The notes under the pieces: model-generated
The model's input: the letters and a program-made list of their open reading frames with translations, nothing else
Told to the model about the DNA's origin: nothing
The model's database searches: none
Position numbers and translations under genes: made by a program
DNA from: Lachnospiraceae bacterium
Lineage (GTDB): Bacteria; Bacillota_A; Clostridia; Lachnospirales; Lachnospiraceae
Reading direction: 5' to 3'
Assembly (NCBI GenBank): GCA_017620345.1
Contig: JAFZQP010000052.1
Location: 1-10,686, forward strand
Length of the DNA stretch: 10,686 bases
Shown here: positions 1 to 7,408 of the stretch, one piece after another
How positions within the stretch are numbered: the stretch's first letter is position 1
How the letters are laid out: each line of letters opens with the position of its first letter

Positions 1-492
1 ATCCCTGCAGTCCGGATGGGATATTTCATCGAACAGATCAAACGTACTTCCCATGTCCAGTTCTTTTCCCGTATTCATATCAAGAAGCGTCAGATCGACC
101 GTGCTTCCCCGGCTGTGACCTGACATTTTTGCAATGTATCCTTTTGCAAACAGTTCCTGTTTCTCAAGTTTAGGATAGAAATACGGTTTCATGCGTATAT
201 CCTGATCCTCTATTCCCCAAAGAACAAAATGCTTAACGGCACATGCCGGTCTGTAGGCATCAAATATCTTAAGACGGTAACCTCTGACAAACATCTCATT
301 GCTCACGGATTTGAGAGCACGGGCTGCTTCTTTGGTCAAAAGAGCACATGGCTCTTCATAACCGTCGATCCTGTCGCCGATAAAGTTATATGTCGTATAG
401 TAGCGTATCTCCTGAATGATATCGGGCACGAGATCCGATAACAGGACGAATCCCGAAGGATCCATAAGATCGTTTTTATAAGTCGTTTTCAT
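1..492 (-). CDS. VanX-type D-alanyl-D-alanine dipeptidase, C-terminus beyond window
   Basis: Peptidase of family M15D, a zinc enzyme that hydrolyses D-Ala-D-Ala. Read from 492 downward it gives 164 uninterrupted residues and leaves the window without a stop; VanX-like enzymes are about 200 residues, so roughly 40 are missing. Visible hallmarks are an Arg in D-A-Y-R-P (R81), matching the catalytic arginine of VanX, and the metal motif S-G-H-S-R-G-S-T-V-D with zinc ligands H126 and D133. These are followed by the family's D-M-G-S-T-F-D and S-H-P segments. The third zinc ligand and the catalytic Glu (the E-x-x-H region) would lie past the left edge. An in-frame TAG at 499-501 makes the ATG at 490-492 the first possible start, although no strong Shine-Dalgarno precedes it. 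There is no signal peptide, so it is probably cytosolic. No vanH or ligase neighbour is visible, so a housekeeping role (D-Ala recycling or cell-wall turnover) is as likely as glycopeptide resistance. Confidence 0.9.
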   Translation of the reverse strand, partial: MKTTYKNDLMDPSGFVLLSDLVPDIIQEIRYYTTYNFIGDRIDGYEEPCALLTKEAARALKSVSNEMFVRGYRLKIFDAYRPACAVKHFVLWGIEDQDIRMKPYFYPKLEKQELFAKGYIAKMSGHSRGSTVDLTLLDMNTGKELDMGSTFDLFDEISHPDCRD

Positions 493-528
493 GTTATTCT
501 ACCGCTGCTGTCTCACCCTGCAGCATTG

Positions 529-557
529 ATTATAATAAAAAGAAAAAGATAATTCAA
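529..557 (-). promoter_or_regulatory. Sigma-A-type promoter for the dipeptidase gene
   Basis: On the minus strand, TTGAAT (557-552) is followed by a 17-base spacer and a perfect TATAAT (534-529). Transcription would start near 522, giving a leader of about 30 bases before the ATG at 492. Consensus match and spacing are seen directly; activity is inferred. Confidence 0.65.
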
Positions 558-584
558 ACGGTGCGGTCAAAGGAGCTGCTTTGC

Positions 585-613
585 TTGATTTTGCGGGTAA
601 TATTTCGTATGAT
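585..613 (+). promoter_or_regulatory. Candidate sigma-A-type promoter for the S41 lipoprotein gene
   Basis: TTGATT (585-590), a 17-base spacer and TATGAT (608-613) face the lipoprotein gene. The predicted start lies near 620, leaving a leader of about 50 bases. The site is back to back with the minus-strand promoter at 529-557; their -35 boxes are about 28 bases apart, close enough for a shared regulator. Slightly weaker than the opposing promoter. Confidence 0.5.
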
Positions 614-657
614 ACTCGTGATATGAAAAGTTGTAAATAAATGTTGTGCCAAGCGCG

Positions 658-664
658 AAAGGAG
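658..664 (+). promoter_or_regulatory. Ribosome binding site fixing the lipoprotein start
   Basis: AAAGGAG lies 6 bases before the ATG at 671. An in-frame ATG at 641 lies upstream of this site and would put ten non-hydrophobic residues before the signal peptide, so 671 is the preferred start. Confidence 0.8.
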
Positions 665-670
665 CTATAT

Positions 671-2428
671 ATGAAGACCGGATACAAGATCACATCATTA
701 CTGCTCGCAGTTACCCTGTTGTTTATTACAGGATGTGCAAATGTAAATGTAAATGTCGAGGACAGACAGCAACAGGATGCTTCGGATAATGAACGTAATG
801 AACGCGTGTATGAGATCGAAGAAAAGACGCTTCCGATGTATTTCGGCAATTTTGATGAACGTTATGATGTGGAGTTCGCTTTTATAGACGGAAACGATGA
901 TGTGCCGTATGTATCTGCAGAAAGCATAAAATACATAATGGAAAAAATGATGGGCTATTTTGAACTTACAGACTATGAGTTGTCGATCGAAAAAGACGGG
1001 GATACAGCCACGCTGACAAGAGAATCGGGATATCCCATGGCCATACGTTGTGATGATGATGTGATCGAATTTTATGATTATGACGGCTTTATCAGTAAGA
1101 CTGAAAAAGCAACTCTGATCGACAGTGTGGAACGCACGGGATACAACAGGAACGGAGAGCCGGATCTGTTTGAGATAAGCGACACTTCTTATGAGAGATA
1201 TGGGGATAAAGTGTGTGTCAATACAGGTGATTATGGGATCGACCTTATTCATCAGAATGATGGGTATTATATTCCGCTGCAGTTTGTGAGTGATTTTATT
1301 CTGTCGCAGTATGAAGCGAATTTGCTCTATGACGGATCGGCAGTCTATGTGGGCGGTATGGGATCATTTGATGATTATAACGAAGTGCTGAAGAATACGG
1401 ATTATCCCACTTGGCGAAGCGAAGCGCTTGCCGAGTTTAATTACAATGAACTGTGTCTCGCTCTCGATTACCTGTATGGTCTTAAGGAACAGCATGATAT
1501 AACAAAGTTTGATACCCTCTTTTATCAGACCGGACTGAAGGACAGATTGCTGAGTCAGGATCCGGCTGAGTATAACCAGGCGCTGTACGATCTTATCAGC
1601 ATTCATCTTGATGATATCCACAGTTCATTTACCAGAAAATCATATCATATGAAGGGACGTCTTGATCAAAGGGAGGGTGCATCTCTTGCGGCATCTCTTG
1701 CATCGGATGATCGTCAAAAATCAGCCAGAGCAGCAGTTTACGGAGATAACGTTCCGCCGTATGAAGAGGTCGGAAATACCGCATATATCACTTTTGATTC
1801 TTTTTCCTCCATCCCGTCCAAGGATTATTATGAAGCGGATCCCAAGGAGGATCTGGACGACACGATCGAGCTTATGATCTATTCATTCTCACAGATAACG
1901 CGTAAAGACAGCCCGGTGGAAAACGTGGTCCTTGATCTTTCCTGTAACTATGGAGGGGCTATTCAGGCAGCTGCGTATGTTATAGCTGCATTCCTGGGAG
2001 ACGGGTCGATAAGTGTCAGGGATACGATGTCAGGGGCGCTCGTAACCCAGAATTTCAGGGCCGATTTAAATCTTGACAGAAAATTTGACGACAATGATAC
2101 GTTTCTTGGAAAGTACAATCTTGTATGTCTGACATCTCTGTCGAGTTTTTCCAGCGGAAATCTTGTTCCGAGTGTATTTAAGAATTCCCAGCAGGTTCTG
2201 ATGCTCGGGCAGAAATCCGGAGGGGGATCGTGCAAGGTTTATCACCTGACTACTGCTGACGGCGCATGCTTTAATCTTTCCGGTCCGAGTCTTATGTCAT
2301 ATACAAGGAACGGCTCGTTTTATGACATAGACCGTGGTATCGAACCTGATTTTGTGATACCTTCTCCTGCCCAGTTTTATGACAGGGAAAAACTGACTGA
2401 GTATATCAATGAGTTATACGGAAAATGA
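671..2428 (+). CDS. S41-family (C-terminal processing / tricorn-like) peptidase lipoprotein
   Basis: A 585-residue secreted lipoprotein. Residues 1-22 are a lipoprotein signal peptide: basic start, hydrophobic core, lipobox I-T-G-C, with Cys22 as the predicted lipidated residue. An Asn/Val and Gln-rich linker follows. Residues of about 70-230 contain segments such as Y-Y-I-P-L-Q-F-V-S reminiscent of copper-amine-oxidase-N-like stalk repeats (weak). A helical section ends in L-D-D-I-H-S-S-F (H317), matching the D-x-H-[TS] segment of tricorn-like S41 enzymes. The S41 core follows: V-V-L-D-L-S-C-N-Y-G-G near 418-428, then T-S-L-S-S-F-S-S-G-N with probable nucleophile S494, then G-Q-K-S-G-G-G, and the closing R-G-I-E-P-D. 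The position of the catalytic Lys in classical CtpA/Prc (F-G-K-G) appears to be Gly, so a His/Ser mechanism like tricorn is more plausible. Substrate unknown. It has its own promoter, and the following gene has another, so it is probably a separate transcription unit. Confidence 0.85.
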   Translation: MKTGYKITSLLLAVTLLFITGCANVNVNVEDRQQQDASDNERNERVYEIEEKTLPMYFGNFDERYDVEFAFIDGNDDVPYVSAESIKYIMEKMMGYFELTDYELSIEKDGDTATLTRESGYPMAIRCDDDVIEFYDYDGFISKTEKATLIDSVERTGYNRNGEPDLFEISDTSYERYGDKVCVNTGDYGIDLIHQNDGYYIPLQFVSDFILSQYEANLLYDGSAVYVGGMGSFDDYNEVLKNTDYPTWRSEALAEFNYNELCLALDYLYGLKEQHDITKFDTLFYQTGLKDRLLSQDPAEYNQALYDLISIHLDDIHSSFTRKSYHMKGRLDQREGASLAASLASDDRQKSARAAVYGDNVPPYEEVGNTAYITFDSFSSIPSKDYYEADPKEDLDDTIELMIYSFSQITRKDSPVENVVLDLSCNYGGAIQAAAYVIAAFLGDGSISVRDTMSGALVTQNFRADLNLDRKFDDNDTFLGKYNLVCLTSLSSFSSGNLVPSVFKNSQQVLMLGQKSGGGSCKVYHLTTADGACFNLSGPSLMSYTRNGSFYDIDRGIEPDFVIPSPAQFYDREKLTEYINELYGK

Positions 2429-2453
2429 TGAAAGGACTTTTGAGATTAAAATA

Positions 2454-2462
2454 TGTTATAAT
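2454..2462 (+). promoter_or_regulatory. Extended -10 promoter ahead of the signalling cluster
   Basis: TGT followed by a perfect TATAAT (2457-2462) forms a consensus extended -10 element. No good -35 sits at 16-18 bases; TTGAGA at 2440-2445 is only 11 bases upstream, too close to serve as its partner. The start would fall near 2469, about 43 bases before the ATG at 2512. No intrinsic terminator is visible between the lipoprotein stop and this site, so read-through is possible. Confidence 0.6.
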
Positions 2463-2511
2463 GTGACTAATTTACGCTGACCGGATCCGTTAATAGGAAA
2501 AACTGTTTCAT

Positions 2512-4815
2512 ATGCATCATTTCAACAATATCCTGAAGATCATACTGTTTGGGTTTTTACTGTGGGCTGTCGTGCTGTTCGTTCGCGCGATCTTTTCCGA
2601 GCCGCTGCTCGGGGAGGCATACATGGGCTCTTTTGAGTCCAATGATCTGTCTGAAGGATGGACGGTGATCGATGCTGACGGGAACGTGACCGAAAACGTC
2701 ACGCTCCCGTTCAAAGGGAAAGTGGAAAGCGGGCGGACGATAACGTATGTAAATACACTGCCCGATGATGTAAGACCCGGCATGAGGCTTTTGGCAAGAG
2801 TTGCCCTGTCTGACATAAAGATCGCGATCAACGGAAAACTCCGGGCGGATTACGGCAAAAGAAATTTCTATACAAAAAGAGTGCCTATGAGCACGTCGGT
2901 TGTGCTCAATCTTCGTGATGAGGATGCAGGTGCCAGGATAGAGATGTTCGTAACGCCGAGCGGCAAAGGCAGTGTAAACAAAGTAACGTATGCATACGGC
3001 AACAATGTCTGGTTTCCGTATATCAAACAGAATATCCCCGCCGTGGCTATGGGGGTACTCATGATCATCGCGGGGCTGGTCGCGATACTTTCATTTCTGG
3101 TCTTCATCAAAATGGCCGGTGTCAACAGATCGGTCCTGTATCTTGGGGTACTGACTGTAGAGATCGGAATGTGGATGTTAGGAGAAAACCAGCTCCGTCA
3201 GCTTATATTCGGATCAAGTCTGTACGCTAATATTTTTTCATATCTGTTCATAGAAACGGCAGCCGGATTCGGTGCGCTGTATTTTGATGAGATCCAGGAT
3301 CACCGCTATCGCAGGCCATATAATGTTCTGATAACTCTGCTGCTTCTGCAGCTGGCTGTCAACTCTGTATTAAACTTTCTCAATATCAGGGATTATTTCT
3401 ATACGCTTAAGTATTCTCATATTTGGTCGGCTCTTATCATACTGTGGATACTTGTCACGGTGATCATGGATATACGTCATAACAGGATCCGTGAATACCG
3501 GACAACAGTGATCGGAATGATAGGATTCCTGATGTGCGCATTTGCAGAGATGATCCATTTTTATATGGCTCCGCTGGCGAAGCTTGGAGGATATATAGGT
3601 TTCGGACTGATCTTTCTGCTGGCGGCAACCATGATGCAGACCGTCAAAAACCTGCTGGAAACATCGGAAGAGCAAAGAATGTATTCCGAGAAGATGAACG
3701 AGAGGATCCTCCGGACTATCGATAATGCCATAGAAACAAAAGATGCAGCCGACGGATCGACAGCGGACAGCGAGGAAGATGAAGATACTTCCGAGCATAT
3801 AACACAGGTTGTAGTCGTGGATGATGTTAAGACCAATCTCATATCAGCCGGAGAGATACTCAGCGAAAACGGCATGGATGTAACGGGGATCACTTCGGGT
3901 GAAAAACTTCTCGAATACGTCAAAACAAACCGGCCGGATATCATCCTGCTTGATGTGTACATGCCTGAGATGGACGGATTCGAAACGCTTGAAAAACTCA
4001 GGGAGATGGAAGGCGGTTACGATGATATCCCTGTCATTTTCCTGACAGGGAGCGATTCCTTCAAGATAGAGTCAAGAGGTCTGAAACTTGGCGCAATGGA
4101 TTTCATTAAAAAACCGTTCGATCCGGATGTTCTTGTGCTTCGTGTGAAAAACACCGTAGAACTTGTCAGACTTCAGAAAGATCTTTCCGCAGAGGTGAGG
4201 AAAAAATCAAAAGAAAACGAAGCAATGTCGCTGCATGTCGTACAAACGCTTGCGGAGGCTATCGATGCCAAAGATACATATACAAACGGTCATTCGACAC
4301 GTGTGGCACAGTATTCCAGGGAGATCGCAAGAAGGTACGGTTACTCAAGGAAAGCGCAGGATGAGATATATATGATGGGACTGCTCCACGATGTCGGAAA
4401 GATCGGAGTGCCCGATGAGGTTATCAATAAGACGGCAAAACTTTCGGATGAGGAATTTGAACTGATAAAAGAACATCCTGTCATAGGGTACAACATACTT
4501 GCCAAGATCAAGGAAATGCCAAGGCTTCAGGCAGGAGCACACTGGCATCATGAAAGATATGACGGAACCGGATACCCGGACGGTCTTTCCGAGGATGATA
4601 TATGCGAAGAAGCCAGGATCATAGCGGTCGCTGATGCGTATGATGCAATGACGAGCTACAGAAGTTACAGGGATGTACTGCCTCAGAACGTTGTGGCGGA
4701 TGAGATAAAGAAGGGAAGAGGCAAACAGTTTGATCCAAAATTTGCGGATATAATGCTTGAGATGATCTCGGAAGACGTTGTATACGGGCTTCGAGAGAAG
4801 AGGAGCGTACAATGA
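2512..4815 (+). CDS. 7TM-sensor protein with receiver and HD-GYP c-di-GMP phosphodiesterase domains
   Basis: 767 residues. A membrane segment at about 9-28 is followed by an extracytoplasmic beta-rich domain (about 30-165) and roughly seven membrane helices (about 175-376), an order resembling the 7TMR-DISM receptors. A short coiled linker leads to an acidic stretch (about 405-425). The receiver has acidic pair D437-D438, phosphoacceptor D481 in D-V-Y-M-P-E-M-D-G, and K534-P535. An HD-GYP domain (about 575-757) has H594, the H626-D627 of H-D-V-G-K-I-G, the H-H-E at 679-681 and an intact G-T-G-Y-P at 685-689, so it should be an active phosphodiesterase hydrolysing c-di-GMP at the inner membrane face. 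The start is supported by the N-terminal helix (the next Met is after it), though the AGGA at 2495-2498 is a rather distant 13 bases away. It overlaps the next gene by ATGA, indicating translational coupling. The receiver lets the phosphodiesterase be driven by the adjacent kinases (inference). Confidence 0.88.
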   Translation: MHHFNNILKIILFGFLLWAVVLFVRAIFSEPLLGEAYMGSFESNDLSEGWTVIDADGNVTENVTLPFKGKVESGRTITYVNTLPDDVRPGMRLLARVALSDIKIAINGKLRADYGKRNFYTKRVPMSTSVVLNLRDEDAGARIEMFVTPSGKGSVNKVTYAYGNNVWFPYIKQNIPAVAMGVLMIIAGLVAILSFLVFIKMAGVNRSVLYLGVLTVEIGMWMLGENQLRQLIFGSSLYANIFSYLFIETAAGFGALYFDEIQDHRYRRPYNVLITLLLLQLAVNSVLNFLNIRDYFYTLKYSHIWSALIILWILVTVIMDIRHNRIREYRTTVIGMIGFLMCAFAEMIHFYMAPLAKLGGYIGFGLIFLLAATMMQTVKNLLETSEEQRMYSEKMNERILRTIDNAIETKDAADGSTADSEEDEDTSEHITQVVVVDDVKTNLISAGEILSENGMDVTGITSGEKLLEYVKTNRPDIILLDVYMPEMDGFETLEKLREMEGGYDDIPVIFLTGSDSFKIESRGLKLGAMDFIKKPFDPDVLVLRVKNTVELVRLQKDLSAEVRKKSKENEAMSLHVVQTLAEAIDAKDTYTNGHSTRVAQYSREIARRYGYSRKAQDEIYMMGLLHDVGKIGVPDEVINKTAKLSDEEFELIKEHPVIGYNILAKIKEMPRLQAGAHWHHERYDGTGYPDGLSEDDICEEARIIAVADAYDAMTSYRSYRDVLPQNVVADEIKKGRGKQFDPKFADIMLEMISEDVVYGLREKRSVQ

Positions 4816-7382
4816 ACGATATACTTGAGAAAAATGAGTTGTTCAAATCATCCCATCTGATGATATTGGAGACGTATTCCATATTTGCCGTGGTCCTGAT
4901 CACGGAAGCATTGCTCCTTGGCTGGGAGAGATGGGCGCTTGTTCTTGTTTTTGCCGCCCTTATAGGATGCTGGGGACTTCATTTCGGTCAGGTGCTCAGC
5001 CGGTATCACAGATTGTGGATATATTCCATACTTATGATGGCCACCTATTTTTTTTATGGGATACATATGACCAGTACCTTTGACATGGCACTTGTAATGA
5101 GCGCTGTCATCGTCCTCTATATCATGACGGGGCTCAAATCTTTTGTGACTTTATGCCAGTTCTCGTTTTATCTGACTTTCTTTTATGACATGCTGGTCCT
5201 CATAGGAAGAGGAGCGGATTTTGACGTGCTTACCGTTACCAGGTCAATGCTCCATGTCGGAATGATCACAATGATCGGCTGGCTGGGAAGAGCTATCATA
5301 AGCAAATGTGCTGATACGGTTCAGGAATCACGTGAAGAAATAGATGAACTCAAATCCGCAACGGCAAGGTTCAATGATTTTCTTGCAAATGTTTCGCATG
5401 AGATCCGAACGCCCGTAAATGCGATCATGGGATTTTCGGACATATGTATCAAGCGTGAAAAAGATCCGGAAATACTTGAGGATATAAAGAATATAAAGGA
5501 GTCGGGCAAAAGGGTATGTGACCAGATAGGCGAGATACTTGATTACTCCGAGATTGACCGGAAAAAGATCGCAAATAACTGCGAGAATTACATGATATCA
5601 TCATTGTTCCATGACCTTGTGGCTGAGCTCAGGGATTATCTTCCGCAGGATATTGAACTCATCATAGATGTGTCGCCTTCAATTCCTTCGGTCCTGTATT
5701 CCGATCATGACAAGATAAAAAAGATACTCTGGCATCTTATAACTAACGGTATAAAGTATACGTCCCAGGGTGGTATATATGTGAGGGTCACATCAACAAA
5801 GCAGGAATACGGCATCAATCTGTGCATTGAAGTGACTGATACGGGTACCGGAATGGACAAGAACCAGAAAGACCATATCTATGACGGTTTCTATCAGGGA
5901 AATTCGGGAAGGGCAAGATCTTCAAGCGGACTGGGACTGGGTATGTCGGTCGTTTACGGTTTTGTTTCGTCGCTTGGAGGATTCATTACGATCGAGAGCA
6001 CTCCCGGCAAAGGAACTACGGTAAGGGTAAGTCTTCCTCAGCAGGTTGTTGACGAAAGCGGCTGTATGTCGCTGCGCAACAGAAAGAGACTCTGCCTCGG
6101 ATCATTTTTGCAGCTCAACAGCTTCGGCGCTTCCAATGTCCGTCAGTACTATAACAGCATGGTCATGAACATTGTCAGGGGCCTTGGCGTTCAGATGCTC
6201 AAAATAGACAGTGTCGAGAGGCTTAAGGAACTTGCACATACGGAAAAGCTCACGCACCTGTTCGTGGGCAGGAATGAATATGAAGCAGATATCCCGCTTA
6301 TGGAGGAAATAGCAAAAAAGGTCAGGGTCATTGTCGTTGCTGACAGCAGTTTTAAACTGCCGGATACATCGAGAGCGACCATCATGGAAAAACCGTTTTA
6401 CTGCTTCCCTGTTGTATCGGTACTGAATATCGATACGGATGATGAGAACGGATCCGAAAAAAGGATGGTGATGTCCGGCATCAGGGCACTTGTTGTCGAT
6501 GATGAACCGCTCAACCTTATCGTCGCCGAAGGACTTCTGAATTATTACGGGATAGAAGTAAGCACCGCTTCGTCCGGACCTGAATCGATAAGGATGTGCA
6601 AAGACAATGAATATGACATTGTGTTTATGGATCACATGATGCCCGGTATGGACGGAGTGGAAGCAATGAAAAAGATCAAGGCATCCCGCGGCTCTAAAGA
6701 GGATGCGATGCCTATCATAGCTCTTACGGCAAATACAATGAGTACGGCAAGGGAGATGTTCGCTGCCGAAGGCTTTGACGGATTCGTCAGCAAGCCGGTC
6801 AACCTTGTCGAACTTGAGCGTGTCCTTAAAAAAGTGCTTCCCGAAGACGCCATAGAGTATGTTGATCATGCAGAAGAGGAAAAGGATACGGCCGGTGAAA
6901 ACATCACGCCGGAACCTGCAAGCGCTCCGGCTGCACCCGGTGAACTTGCGATACCTGACGTGGATGTAAAGCAGGGTCTGAAATACACCAGGGATGATAT
7001 GGAATTATATCGCAAACTTCTGTTGCAATTTGTGTCCGAGGCACAGAAGAAAAAGGATGTGATGGATAAAGCTATAGCTTCCGGCAATGCGAAGAACTTT
7101 GAGATAATAGTACATGGTATAAAGAGCTCGTCAAAAATGATCGGCGCAATGACTGTTTCCGAGCATGCCAGGGCATTGGAGAATGAAGCCGAAGCAGGGA
7201 CTCTTCCCGATGAGGTAAATTATGCAGGGTTTATAAAAGAATACCTGGATCTGGCCGCCGGAATATCAAATGCACTTTCTGCGGATAACAGTACGGTTCC
7301 GGAAAAAACTGTTGTAACAGATCAGACAGACCCCAATGATGACGGGGAAATAATCCATTTTGCGGCAAAAAGGAAGAGTTGA
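4812..7382 (+). CDS. Membrane hybrid histidine kinase with pseudo-receiver, receiver and HPt domains
   Basis: 856 residues. About six membrane helices (16-170) form a sensor region I cannot assign to a named family, followed by a coiled linker. HisKA: A-N-V-S-H-E-I-R-T-P with phosphorylated H196. HATPase: N312 in the N box, D343 in D-T-G-T-G-M-D, then the G-L-G-L-G-M-S box. Residues of about 418-540 fold like a receiver by pattern and keep the K-P pair (K527-P528) but have Gly486 where the acceptor Asp should be, so this is a pseudo-receiver. A true receiver follows: D563-D564, acceptor D607 in F-M-D-H-M-M-P-G-M-D-G, and K661. After an Ala/Pro/Glu linker (about 680-715) comes an HPt domain (about 718-825) with H768 in V-H-G-I-K-S-S-S. 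The layout resembles BarA/ArcB-type tripartite kinases, so phosphate can pass His-Asp-His inside one chain and then to another receiver. AGGAG at 4801-4805, 6 bases before the ATG, lies inside the upstream gene. No DNA-binding domain. Stimulus unknown. Confidence 0.92.
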   Translation: MNDILEKNELFKSSHLMILETYSIFAVVLITEALLLGWERWALVLVFAALIGCWGLHFGQVLSRYHRLWIYSILMMATYFFYGIHMTSTFDMALVMSAVIVLYIMTGLKSFVTLCQFSFYLTFFYDMLVLIGRGADFDVLTVTRSMLHVGMITMIGWLGRAIISKCADTVQESREEIDELKSATARFNDFLANVSHEIRTPVNAIMGFSDICIKREKDPEILEDIKNIKESGKRVCDQIGEILDYSEIDRKKIANNCENYMISSLFHDLVAELRDYLPQDIELIIDVSPSIPSVLYSDHDKIKKILWHLITNGIKYTSQGGIYVRVTSTKQEYGINLCIEVTDTGTGMDKNQKDHIYDGFYQGNSGRARSSSGLGLGMSVVYGFVSSLGGFITIESTPGKGTTVRVSLPQQVVDESGCMSLRNRKRLCLGSFLQLNSFGASNVRQYYNSMVMNIVRGLGVQMLKIDSVERLKELAHTEKLTHLFVGRNEYEADIPLMEEIAKKVRVIVVADSSFKLPDTSRATIMEKPFYCFPVVSVLNIDTDDENGSEKRMVMSGIRALVVDDEPLNLIVAEGLLNYYGIEVSTASSGPESIRMCKDNEYDIVFMDHMMPGMDGVEAMKKIKASRGSKEDAMPIIALTANTMSTAREMFAAEGFDGFVSKPVNLVELERVLKKVLPEDAIEYVDHAEEEKDTAGENITPEPASAPAAPGELAIPDVDVKQGLKYTRDDMELYRKLLLQFVSEAQKKKDVMDKAIASGNAKNFEIIVHGIKSSSKMIGAMTVSEHARALENEAEAGTLPDEVNYAGFIKEYLDLAAGISNALSADNSTVPEKTVVTDQTDPNDDGEIIHFAAKRKS

Positions 7383-7408
7383 GTTTTCTGTAACAGAGGT
7401 ACAAAAAT

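Noticed and set aside
229..441. Small plus-strand open frame of 70 codons
   Set aside because: Antisense to the clearly recognisable VanX-type gene.
506..525. Small inverted repeat TGCTG/CAGCA with a 10-base loop in the dipeptidase leader
   Set aside because: Only a 5-bp stem and no U-tract; too weak to call a terminator or regulatory hairpin.
569..626. Possible leader peptide: AAAGGAG at 569-575 followed by a TTG at 585 and a short frame of about 13 codons
   Set aside because: It overlaps the predicted -35 and -10 boxes of the plus-strand promoter, so it would not be transcribed from it; probably chance.
641..670. Upstream in-frame ATG as start of the lipoprotein
   Set aside because: It lies before the AAAGGAG at 658-664 and would add ten polar residues ahead of a standard lipoprotein signal peptide; the ATG at 671 has the correct spacing.
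698..1252. 184-codon minus-strand open frame
   Set aside because: Antisense shadow of the lipoprotein gene, with a His/Ile-rich product and no known domain.
2482..2489. Palindrome CGGATCCG upstream of the HD-GYP gene
   Set aside because: Eight bases only and built on GATC-type sequence that recurs often in this window; no second copy nearby to suggest an operator.
2429..2511. Intrinsic terminator between lipoprotein and signalling cluster
   Set aside because: No GC-rich hairpin with a U-run is visible; the gap instead holds a promoter.
6102..6869. Long open frame (255 codons) on the minus strand
   Set aside because: It is wholly antisense to the pseudo-receiver and receiver coding region, its product is rich in His, Phe and Cys without recognisable motifs, and no ribosome binding site stands out.
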